A stretch of DNA of 64,000 nucleotides, taken from Arthonia radiata. Taxonomy: Eukaryota > Ascomycota > Arthoniomycetes > Arthoniales > Arthoniaceae. Within the stretch, counting starts at the first letter, position 1; each line of letters opens with the position of its first letter. The notes beneath the pieces are model-generated. The model worked only from the letters and a program-made list of their open reading frames with translations, searched no databases and was not told the origin of the DNA. Positions 44,689 to 52,711 of this stretch are shown in pieces. The stretch spans positions 62,001 through 126,000 of the forward strand of contig PSQN01000005.1 in assembly GCA_002989075.1 (NCBI GenBank), given 5' to 3'. A program made the translations under genes and the position numbers.

Positions 44689-45459
44689 TCACAGAACCAA
44701 CACCAAGACCAGCAACACAATCAGCACGACGATCAGCAAACTAATGCAACAACCCCCACACCTCTCCTCATTCTTCCGATATATCCACTCCACCCTCTTG
44801 ATTCCCTGACTCAGCTTTCCGCCCACCCGGTCCGCCACCACATCCACCTCATCGATCAACATCCCCTGCTCCTCCAACTCCCGGCCCATCTCATCCGCCT
44901 GCGCCCGCAGCGTCCCCACCGTACTAAACACGCCCTCCAGCGCCTCGTCCTGCTCCGCGATCAGCTCCTCCTGCCGCTGCTGCTCGAACGCCGCGTAAGC
45001 GTCGCCGTCTCCATCGCCGTCTTCGTCATCGGCGAACGCACCCGGGTCCGGCAGCCCCGGCGTCTGCGCCCCGCCGCTCTGTGTGGAGTATGAGGGATGT
45101 GTCGGGAACGCCGTCGTCGGACTCGTCAACCCCACGAACTCCGCCGACGCCTCCTTTAACTTTTCGATCTGCGCGCCTACCCGTTCCACTGCATCCCGTC
45201 GTGCTCTGACTTCGTTGTAATTTAGGCCGAAGCGGTTGGGGTTGGTCTCGGCGGCGGACACGGAGGCGCGGAGGTCGGAGAGGTCGGCGGAGAGGTCGGA
45301 GAGGGCTGTTTGCAGGTCTGCGCGCGCGCTGGCGGCTTCGGGGTTGGAGTGGGAGGAGGTGGAGGTTATGCGCCGGAGGGAGGTGAGGAGCGAGGGGATG
45401 TCGGAGAGGGCCGTTTGGAGGGATGAGAGCGCGGGGGGAAAGGGGTCTGTGGCGGACAT
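44689..45459 (-). CDS. TLG1: Tlg1-like Qc-SNARE (syntaxin-6 type)
   Basis: A 256-residue tail-anchored protein from ATG 45459. The N-terminal three-helix syntaxin-6 domain is about residues 1-105; a Gly/Asp-rich linker follows; the SNARE helix is about 165-225 (EALEGVFSTVGTLRAQADEM), with the ionic-layer Gln in ELEEQGMLIDEVD, so it is a Q-SNARE. A single hydrophobic helix (CCISLLIVVLIVLLVLVLVL) ends the protein, with a Cys cluster (CGGCC) at the membrane border; yeast Tlg1 is palmitoylated at such cysteines. It acts in endosome-to-Golgi fusion. It is convergent with the reductase gene, 255 bp apart. No intron. Confidence 0.88.
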   Translation of the reverse strand: MSATDPFPPALSSLQTALSDIPSLLTSLRRITSTSSHSNPEAASARADLQTALSDLSADLSDLRASVSAAETNPNRFGLNYNEVRARRDAVERVGAQIEKLKEASAEFVGLTSPTTAFPTHPSYSTQSGGAQTPGLPDPGAFADDEDGDGDGDAYAAFEQQRQEELIAEQDEALEGVFSTVGTLRAQADEMGRELEEQGMLIDEVDVVADRVGGKLSQGIKRVEWIYRKNEERCGGCCISLLIVVLIVLLVLVLVL

Positions 45460-45945
45460 TGTGGGTGATCGTGTATCTCGGAGGGAAGTTGCTGTAATGA
45501 GAGAGAGTGGGCGGGGGGTTGGAGTGTGGTGGGTGGATTGCTATGGGGTTCTGCGGAGGTTGTGGACGGAGGAGAGGTGGTCGAGGTGGGGTGGTTGCGG
45601 TGTGGGTGTGATGACGGATTGCGAGTAAGATGGAATGGCTCGGGGACTCTAGTTGTGATCCGCGCTGGAGGTGTGCGATAGAAGCTGTATTATGCTCGTC
45701 AAGCCCAGAAGTCGAGATGGGTTTTGGGGAAGTGAGATGGGAGGAGGAATACGAAAACGAAGGCTCTCAGTTCATGCCTTACTACTGAGGCAACAAAAGT
45801 TGTATTGCGTACAAAAAAGGATTGCGGCTACCGATACACTCCTACTTTACCAACACTAATGCAAAATCACTTGCATTTGGTCAATTCGCACGGCCATCAG
45901 CCGATAGCGCTTCAACTTTCTAGCTACAACGCCATCTCTGCTCAC
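45460..45945. other. intergenic, about 0.5 kb, Tlg1 promoter
   Basis: G-rich on the plus strand next to the SNARE start (gggcggggggttggag region), which is a C-rich 5' leader on the coding strand. Nothing further seen. Confidence 0.4.
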
Positions 45946-46437
45946 CTAGCAGAGCGCGTAAAATGAACAGTGAGCGTCGTCGTTGCACACAACAGGCGAG
46001 AAGGTACAATTTCTAGTGGATATCTCTGGCTTGCTCGTAACACTCGCTTGCACGGAAGAGACCACCGTTGTTGCTTCGGTATCATCTACACCAGCGGTGC
46101 TCTTCTCATAGAAGGTCGTTGAAGTGAGCGTTGGGTAAGTGACTGTGATGGCATGAACCGTCGACGGGTAGAGACCTTTGTTCAGGTCTTGTTGCAGCCG
46201 TCGAGCGTCGTTCTGCCATTCGCCTAGACTGGCGCGTGCCTCAGGGAATGGATCTTCTGGGATCGATGAGGTTGCGAGAAAGCTCATGGTGCTGCTTTGG
46301 CGCATACTGGTTTCCTGCGCCGGGAAGCGATGTTCGAGTGGAGCAGCGACCTGTCGGTCGTCGAGAAGCCATTCCAAGACAGCGAGTCCGACTGAGCCCA
46401 TAACGGCTCCTTTGATAAGTTCGCGGTTGATGGGCAT
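45946..46437 (-). CDS. hypothetical protein, 163 residues, possible membrane anchor
   Basis: Single frame from ATG 46437: MPINRELIKGAVMGSVGLAV then a charged stretch. The short hydrophobic segment (about residues 10-25, AVMGSVGLAVLEWLL) may be a weak anchor. The middle is acidic and Ser/Thr-rich (TVTYPTLTSTTFYEKSTAGV) and the C-terminus carries four cysteines (NCTFSPVVCNDDAHCSFYALC, cut short here) suggesting disulfides. I recognise no family. The frame is well delimited, with an ATG and stop, and codon composition is plausible. Confidence 0.55.
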   Translation of the reverse strand: MPINRELIKGAVMGSVGLAVLEWLLDDRQVAAPLEHRFPAQETSMRQSSTMSFLATSSIPEDPFPEARASLGEWQNDARRLQQDLNKGLYPSTVHAITVTYPTLTSTTFYEKSTAGVDDTEATTVVSSVQASVTSKPEISTRNCTFSPVVCNDDAHCSFYALC

Positions 46438-47855
46438 CTCTCTCGTATTCCGAGGGCGTGGATTGCAGAGTAAAAGATAATCGGCGAATGATTAATCGAT
46501 CGGAACAGGGAGACGGGCAACATATAACTGTGGTCCTGTCTAGCAAACACATTGGTTGATGCGAAAAAACCCAACGCAGAGGTTGGCCACCGAACAACCT
46601 TTGACAGATTGCCAAACGACGGCTGAACCGCAGCAAGCATTCGGGTGCGTATGCTTCGATTGCTACCGGCCAAGCTGTTTTGTTGCTCAGCTCAACGTTT
46701 GAATATGATATTGCCAGGCAGTCATGTGCTGAAGGTCCTGAATGGTGAAAAAGGTAACAGTCATGCCGACAAGCGCCAGAGTTCCCTGCACGAGACTCTG
46801 TGATGGTCACATGCTTTTCATTGCGAATGAGACGTACCATACGAGCCATTGCCACCAACGTAAGTTCGCACTCATAGAAAGAGTCGAGGTCCTCTTGCAA
46901 ACGCATCGTACTAGTGTGCGTTTCTGTTCTTGAAAACCATGGCCAGGGCAGCAAGACTTCCTTGGTGTTTCTTTCATGTAGCAACAGACAAAGAAATCGC
47001 GGTCTCCCTGAACCACGAAAACGCCATCAGCGTTCGCAGAAGACTAGTCGTGCTCCGGATGTGCAAATGCGAACGTCGCACAGCTGGCGTGATAGGGATC
47101 GATCGGATAGGCAAACTTTGTAGATTCATCTCCGTGCCCTGGAGTTCCGCTCGTCACTGGCAACACTGGTTGGTCGGCAATAAGTTCATTCATGCATAAT
47201 ACGTTACACGATGTGGAAATATTTCATGTTCATCTCTGCCATTTGACGCCTCGCTTATTAGGCCTGACCGCTGGCTGATCAGTGAAAGACGATAGTGATA
47301 CTGTTAAAGCAGATGCATGAAACATCAGAGCCTGGGGCCCTCCTGCTTCACCAGCTACTTGATATCAGGGCATCCATGTCCAAAGCAGAGCCAATTCTCC
47401 AGACATGCTGGACGATTGGACCTTGCTCGATCAGAGGGTGATGCTACAGACTAGCATGCGATCTTGATGAGCATACTATGCTGCATTTGTCAAAGAACAA
47501 ACAGTGCATTTGCCGGCCCAGGCAGCGTATTAGCGAGGCAGTTACAAGGAATCAGAGATAACGCATTACACAGATGCATCAGACAGACCATATGGCAAGT
47601 TCCAGCACACACATGCTGCTAATATGCACGTCAAATGCTTATAGATAGACAGGAAGAGGTTAATAAAGATGGTGATACTGTGCGCCAGTCTAAATACTGT
47701 CCAAAACTGGCCCTAGCGGCTTCGGCCAATCGCAGGGGGGGGTCACTAGCGCATCTAAAACCTTGATGCCACAGCACGGCATTCGTGGCACGATCCCTGG
47801 CGCGCACGCGATACTGCGAGGTGACACCACTAGGTGGAAGTGAATAAGTGGGGAA

Positions 47856-47879
47856 CTGATCAAATCGATAAGAGATCAG
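47856..47879. promoter_or_regulatory. inverted repeat CTGATC-N12-GATCAG, copy 1, upstream of HapX
   Basis: CTGATC at 47856-47861 and GATCAG at 47874-47879 flank a 12-bp spacer containing GATAAG (47867-47872), a GATA-factor core. It lies 422-445 bp upstream of the HapX start. It shares ATAAGAGATCAGG with copy 2. Confidence 0.45.
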
Positions 47880-48052
47880 GTAAAGCGTCGACTCTTCATC
47901 CAAGCGAGAGCCATCTTTCCGAGCGACTTCGGCTGAGGATAGAGTTCACTGCCACGCACTCTGGGCTGAGGAGAGGTTTCCATTGCTGATGAATCCCTAT
48001 TTCTTCGACTTCACACTCGCTCGTGTTGCTGCGCTCCTGCATCGATCTAATC

Positions 48053-48075
48053 CTGATCTGCCAATAAGAGATCAG
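48053..48075. promoter_or_regulatory. inverted repeat CTGATC-N11-GATCAG, copy 2, enclosing CCAAT
   Basis: CTGATC at 48053-48058 and GATCAG at 48070-48075, extended to CCTGATCT...AGATCAGG. The spacer holds CCAAT (48061-48065), the core bound by the CCAAT-binding complex that partners HapX. It lies 226-248 bp upstream of the HapX start. Confidence 0.5.
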
Positions 48076-48300
48076 GCTACGCTGGAGAAGGCAAGCCACA
48101 GTTTCGCCTTTAGCGACCGGCCGTACAGTAAGCGAACTTGCGTTTCCAAAACGAGTTTCTAGCCCGAGATTGGCACTGCAAAGCCGCTTTGGTCTCGAGA
48201 ACGCTCCGCAGGTTGGCGAACAATAGTCTAACGGCGCTGGGTGGACTGATATTTAGCTGGACCACTTGCCTGACAAACAGCGTCTGCTTGAGTGGTCAGG

Positions 48301-49650
48301 ATGCCCAGCGAAGACCTCACGATGAGGACACGCCCACCGCCTCTCCAACCCTCTGCCTCAGCCCCAATCGCCTCGAATGCGGGCCCAGCGGCCATCAGTC
48401 CGGCCGTCAGGTCACCTCCGGCTGACCCCAATGGCCCTCTAAGCAGAACTTATGTCATCCCCCCCCGGCCCAAGCCAGGTCGCAAGCCAGCGACCGATAC
48501 GCCACAAACCAAACGCAAGGAACAGAATCGTGAAGCTCAACGAGCCTTTCGTGAGCGTCGGGCAGCGAGAGTAGGTGAGCTCGAGGAGGAGCTTGCCGAG
48601 AAGATCAAGGAGTGGACCGATCGTGAGTCAAGTCTTGAGCAGGCTTTGCGTGACCAGGAACAGTCGCACCAAAGCCAGATAGAGTCACTGCAGGCGCGGC
48701 AGCGGGAGCTTGAACGTGCCCTTGACTCCGAGCGTCGAGCAAGGATACGAGCGGAGAACGAGGTCCAAGCATTGAGGAAGGACAGCCATCGACATAGCAG
48801 CAGCAGCATCACTTCGTATGCTTCCGGATCCTCGACGCCTTGGTCACGTCGTGCTGTCTCGCCCATCGCTCAGGAGAAGGCCAGATTCCGTGCTTCGCAG
48901 TCGCAGTCGCAGTCTCGGTCTCAGTCACAGTCCCAGTCGCAGGCGGCCTCTCGAAATGACGCTGGTCGTCAGCCGTCCAATAGCGACGCTTTTGATCCGA
49001 ATTGTCGGCGCTGCGAGGGTGGTGGATCCTGCCCTTGTCTGGAGCAAAGGCTCGCGACTGTGACTAGCCTTAGAACGCCTGAGACTGGTGTTGAACCCAT
49101 GGAGATCGATTTCACGACTCCGGCAGCGAAGTCTGATGCCCACTTGATGTCAACCACGTCACATGGATATGCACCTCACGATGCAGGGTCCACAACTGAC
49201 CACTGTGGGTTCTGCACTGACAATCAGAATTGCATCTGCAAGACCTACCATGAGGCACTCAGGCCCATGCAGCTGCCGAGTTTGACGGGTCCGGGGTCTT
49301 GCGATAAGTGCCAGTCTGACCCTGAGCGTGCAAAGTTCTGCCAGATGATGGCACAGGCGCCACCGTTGCCTCCGTCACAGGCCTCTTCGTCCACGGTCCG
49401 AAACAGCAACCGAACGCTGCCAAGTATTGACGAGCAAATGGCAATGAGCTGCGACCAGGCGTACGATAGGCTGTCGAGAGAACCTAACTTCAAAGATAGA
49501 AGGAACAGCCTAAGCTTTATCAGCCAGATGAGAGCTAGGCCCGCCAGTCCAGCAAGGAGGAGTACGGGCAACCCCATCAATCTGGCGAACAACAGCGCTC
49601 TCGAAGTTGACATTGCGGGCGTGCTGGCGGCAATGAGGGATGAGAAGTAA
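48301..49650 (+). CDS. hapX: HapX-type bZIP/Hap4-motif iron regulator
   Basis: About 449 residues, single exon, from ATG 48301 (an in-frame GTG at 48292 is not used). The Hap4-like CCAAT-complex-binding motif YVIPPRPKPGRKPATDT sits near residue 50, directly followed by the bZIP basic region KRKEQNREAQRAFRERRAARV and a coiled coil (to about residue 150). A Ser/Gln-rich run (RSQSQSQSQ) follows. Three cysteine-rich clusters are visible near residues 236 (CRRCEGGGSCPC), 302 (CGFCTDNQNCIC) and 333 (CDKCQSDPERAKFC), the Fe-S sensing regions of HapX. HapX with the CCAAT-binding complex represses iron-consuming genes when iron is low and activates iron storage when it is high. Next to it, convergently, lies a Fe-S ferredoxin gene. 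Confidence 0.93.
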   Translation: MPSEDLTMRTRPPPLQPSASAPIASNAGPAAISPAVRSPPADPNGPLSRTYVIPPRPKPGRKPATDTPQTKRKEQNREAQRAFRERRAARVGELEEELAEKIKEWTDRESSLEQALRDQEQSHQSQIESLQARQRELERALDSERRARIRAENEVQALRKDSHRHSSSSITSYASGSSTPWSRRAVSPIAQEKARFRASQSQSQSRSQSQSQSQAASRNDAGRQPSNSDAFDPNCRRCEGGGSCPCLEQRLATVTSLRTPETGVEPMEIDFTTPAAKSDAHLMSTTSHGYAPHDAGSTTDHCGFCTDNQNCICKTYHEALRPMQLPSLTGPGSCDKCQSDPERAKFCQMMAQAPPLPPSQASSSTVRNSNRTLPSIDEQMAMSCDQAYDRLSREPNFKDRRNSLSFISQMRARPASPARRSTGNPINLANNSALEVDIAGVLAAMRDEK

Positions 49651-49812
49651 GAGAGACCAACGAATAGAGGGAAGACCAAATTTGCTGACACCAGCCACTT
49701 CGATGTCAGTGGCGTTGGCGGTGGTTTGTGAGCTGGCGTTTCCAATAGATGCCATGCACGAAAAGTAGAGAACTAGTATCATACACATCAGCCGCCTGTA
49801 CATGTTCCCCGT

Positions 49813-50502
49813 CTATTTCTTCTCGAAATCGCTCGCTTGCATGTTTCTCGTCATTGACGGCAGCTTCACTACTAGGCCGTCCAGCTCCTTGCTCATCTTG
49901 ACTTGACAACCCAGCCGACTCGTCTCCGTGAGGCCGAATGCTAGGTCGAGCATGTCGTTCTCATCATCCGACGGCTCTTCCATCTTATCATACATTCCTT
50001 CATCTTCCACAATGGCATGACATGTTGAGCATGCGCAAGAGCCTCCGCACGCACCCTCCATCTCGAGATCGTTGGCTTGCGCGATATCAAGCAAATTGTC
50101 GCCATCTGCGACTTCGAAGGTATGGCGGTCGCCTTCTTTGTCAATTATTGTGACCTTGCGCCTGCGGATCTTGCATAAGCTTCTTCCTCGTAGCTGTCAC
50201 TCCAGCAGCGACTCGACTACTTACTCTTCACCCGGCTTCGGAGGCTCAATATGGCCGTGCTGCCTTGCCGGCGTCGAGCTCAAGCATCTTCTGGATCGCG
50301 CTGCTATTTCATTGCGTGGTCGTTGTCTCCACTGCCATGCTGCCCAGCCGGAGTTGACGTGGAACGACCTCGTGCTATCGCTCCATCGCGGCTTCCATCG
50401 TACAGAGTTCACCGCTCCCCTTGATACTCTTGTTAAAGGCACGGGTTTGAAAGTATGTATCGAAAGAGCAATTCTTCGAGTCACAGGCGCGAGTTGTGAC
50501 AT
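49813..50502 (-). CDS. YAH1: mitochondrial [2Fe-2S] ferredoxin (adrenodoxin/Yah1-like), 2 exons
   Basis: Exon 1 is 50502-50225, exon 2 is 50161-49813; the 63-nt intron (GTAAGT...CCGCAG) joins in phase to give about 208 residues. The first about 80 residues (MSQLAPVTRRIALSIHTF...) are an Arg-rich mitochondrial presequence. The mature domain has VTIIDKEGDRHTFEVADG, then CGGSCACSTCHAIVEDE (three cluster cysteines) and the fourth in RLGCQVKM. It donates electrons for Fe-S cluster assembly and heme A synthesis in the matrix. It ends 162 bp from the HapX stop and shares a 162-bp divergent promoter with the Ugo1 gene. As an iron-sulfur protein it is a plausible HapX target. Confidence 0.92.
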
Positions 50503-50664
50503 TGCTCAATGGTAATAAACAAGAAAGCCGATTGCTCAAACTCGACAAAAAGCGACGATTCATCAAGCCAAGCTTTCACAAGCGTCATCGCCTCGACCTT
50601 TCGTCCAACCGCTTGCACTTCCAAATATCACCACGGACTACCCGATCCTCTCCAGCCAAACATA

Positions 50665-52338
50665 ATGGATTCACCGTACCAGCCACTGCGCCCATCATCT
50701 GAAGGCCCACACCCTCTCCGACCCTACTACCGCCCCCCTTCTATCGGCAACCCTCCAGGCGACCTCCCCAATGCAACCGCTCCCCGCGCGCCCGCCAGCA
50801 GCGGAAGCACCATCTTCTCCGGCCTCAGCTACGACGACATCGCCAGCGAGACGCGCAGCTGGACCGGCGGTCTCAGCGTGAAGGCGCTGCTCGACGATGC
50901 GGTGTGGAAATACAGCAGCGTGTTCATGGCGCAGCCGTTTGAGGTCGCGAAGATGGTGCTGCAGGTGCGGTTGAACACAGCGCTGGATGAGGCAGAGCAG
51001 GCGCAGTGCGCCAACCATAGCCGTGCCAGCTCGTCGAGGTATCAAGATGTACGTTCACGCCCATCCACAGAACACACGTCAAGCAGGCAAGCTAACAGCG
51101 AAAAGCAACACTACGACTCCACCTCCTCCGACTCCGACTCTCCCAACTACTTTACCTCCGCCGCCCCAACCCAATCTTCCTACACCCACCCCTCGCCAAA
51201 GCAACGCCGTCGCTCCCACCGCAACCCCACCACCTCTAATTCACACCACCGCCAACCCACCGGCCCACCCCACCGCCTCACTCTCCGCAAACCCTCCTCC
51301 CTCACCGAAGTCCTCTCCCAACTCTGGACCCGCGAAGGCGCTTGGGGCATCTGGAAAGGCACAAACGTCACGTTCTTGTATTCCCTCCTCTACAAAACGC
51401 TGGAAGTCTGGGTGCGCTCCACGCTCGCCGCCATCCTCAACCTGCCGGACCCGGGCCTGGCTTCCGCTAGCACAGGCATCCCCGGCCCTGCGCTTGGCGG
51501 CGGCATAGGCGGCCTCGACATCATCGACAGCCCGTCCCCGTTGTTGAGTCTAAGCATCACAGTCGCGGCGGCGGGGTTCGCGGGCGCGGTTCTCGCACCG
51601 CTGGATATTGTGCGGACGCGGTTGATGGTTACGCCGTCGAACAGGAGTACACGGAGTATCCTGCCGTGTTTACGAGATCTGAAGACATGGACATGTCCAA
51701 GTCTGGTGCTGCCGCCGACGTTACTGCACGCCACGTTACCTTCGCTGTTCTCGACGAGCATACCCTTGATGCTCAGGAATCTGGGCAACATCGATCCGGT
51801 CATCACGCCGAACGCGTACAGCATATGCACGTTCTTCGGGGCCGTGGGGGAGCTATTCGTGAGACTGCCGGTGGAGACGGTGTTGAGAAGGGGCCAGATG
51901 CGGGTGGTGCTTGAGGTGGAGGCACAGAGGCGGGCGGAGGAGGAGGGGAGAAGTGCAAGTCGAGGAAGGAGTGGGCGGCGGTATCGCAGTCAGGACATGG
52001 ATGAGGATGAAAAAGTTGAGGTGGATGGGGAGGACAAGGGGAAGGGTCTGGATACGGTGGTGGAGATTGGGCCGTACACGGGTCTCATCGCGTCGATGTG
52101 GCGGATCGCAAGGGATGAGGGTGAAAGAATGGAGGGTCCCACGGCTGCGGCGATGAACAAGGCGGCGACGGGGCAGAGTACTGGCCGCAGTCAGGTGAGA
52201 ACTGGCGTCAAGAGGAGGAAGAGGGGGCAAGGTGTCCAAGGCCTTTGGAGGGGATGGAGGGTCGGGTGGTGGGGATTGGTGGGTGTTTGGGGGGCCAGTG
52301 CACTGGGGAGTGCCAGTGGGAAGGGTGGGGAATTCTAA
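50665..52338 (+). CDS. UGO1: Ugo1-like mitochondrial fusion protein (carrier fold)
   Basis: About 538 residues if a 57-nt intron is removed; I choose ATG 50665 (MDSPYQPLRPSS) because it leaves a normal divergent promoter of 162 bp, while the ATG at 50509 would start inside it. The likely intron, 51049-51105, has GTACGT, a GCTAAC branch and an AG end; it is a multiple of three and has no stop, so retention keeps the frame. Carrier-like signatures: FMAQPFEVAKMVLQVRL, REGAWGIWKGTNVTFLY and VLAPLDIVRTRLMVTP. The last one (P-x-D/E-x-x-[KR]) is carrier typical. Ugo1 lies in the outer membrane and links Fzo1 and Mgm1 in fusion. The C-terminal quarter is basic and glycine rich. Confidence 0.85.
   Translation: MDSPYQPLRPSSEGPHPLRPYYRPPSIGNPPGDLPNATAPRAPASSGSTIFSGLSYDDIASETRSWTGGLSVKALLDDAVWKYSSVFMAQPFEVAKMVLQVRLNTALDEAEQAQCANHSRASSSRYQDVRSRPSTEHTSSRQANSEKQHYDSTSSDSDSPNYFTSAAPTQSSYTHPSPKQRRRSHRNPTTSNSHHRQPTGPPHRLTLRKPSSLTEVLSQLWTREGAWGIWKGTNVTFLYSLLYKTLEVWVRSTLAAILNLPDPGLASASTGIPGPALGGGIGGLDIIDSPSPLLSLSITVAAAGFAGAVLAPLDIVRTRLMVTPSNRSTRSILPCLRDLKTWTCPSLVLPPTLLHATLPSLFSTSIPLMLRNLGNIDPVITPNAYSICTFFGAVGELFVRLPVETVLRRGQMRVVLEVEAQRRAEEEGRSASRGRSGRRYRSQDMDEDEKVEVDGEDKGKGLDTVVEIGPYTGLIASMWRIARDEGERMEGPTAAAMNKAATGQSTGRSQVRTGVKRRKRGQGVQGLWRGWRVGWWGLVGVWGASALGSASGKGGEF
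51049..51105 (+). other. candidate in-frame 57-nt intron in the Ugo1-like gene
   Basis: Donor GTACGT, branch GCTAAC at 51091-51096, acceptor AAAAG. The 19 codons it would encode (start VRSRPSTEHTSS) are stop-free. Splicing joins SSRYQD to QHYDSTSS. Confidence 0.6.
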
Positions 52339-52711
52339 TCATCTCGGATGGCATACAAAACTGTTTGAGAGACGCAATGATGAAGAGTGTTGCAGGTTGA
52401 GTACAGGACAGTAGATTTTATCGCGAACATTGCAAGGCGCTGGAGGGGATGAATTATGGACAACGCTTCTCAAAGACATTCGACGCGCAATTGCAGCAAT
52501 CTTTTGATCCTTCTGTACAATCAACTCGAGACTGAGAGAGAGCACGACAAGGCTCGAACAAGCGGCTGATGCAAAGTAAAGCACTGCGCAGGATGCGTAA
52601 TATCGTACACTGCCATTTCATACGCTCTATTCCTCAGTACGCTTTCACAGCCGATTTTGCCTCCGTGGGAAGTAGCCAATCTCACGCTCCTTGAACTCTC
52701 CACTCCCGCTC
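52339..52711. other. short intergenic between convergent Ugo1-like and glucosidase genes
   Basis: About 370 bp 3' flank of both genes. No feature recognised. Confidence 0.4.

Larger units (their letters stand above)
46438..48300. other. intergenic, 1.9 kb, HapX promoter and leader
   Basis: Holds a duplicated palindrome (listed separately) and a CCAAT box. Overlapping frames on both strands have no protein-like pattern. A long promoter or leader is expected for a regulator. Confidence 0.5.

Noticed and set aside
46241-46984. 247-codon minus-strand frame over the small hypothetical gene
   Set aside because: Different phase from the better supported 45946-46437 frame and without protein-like pattern.
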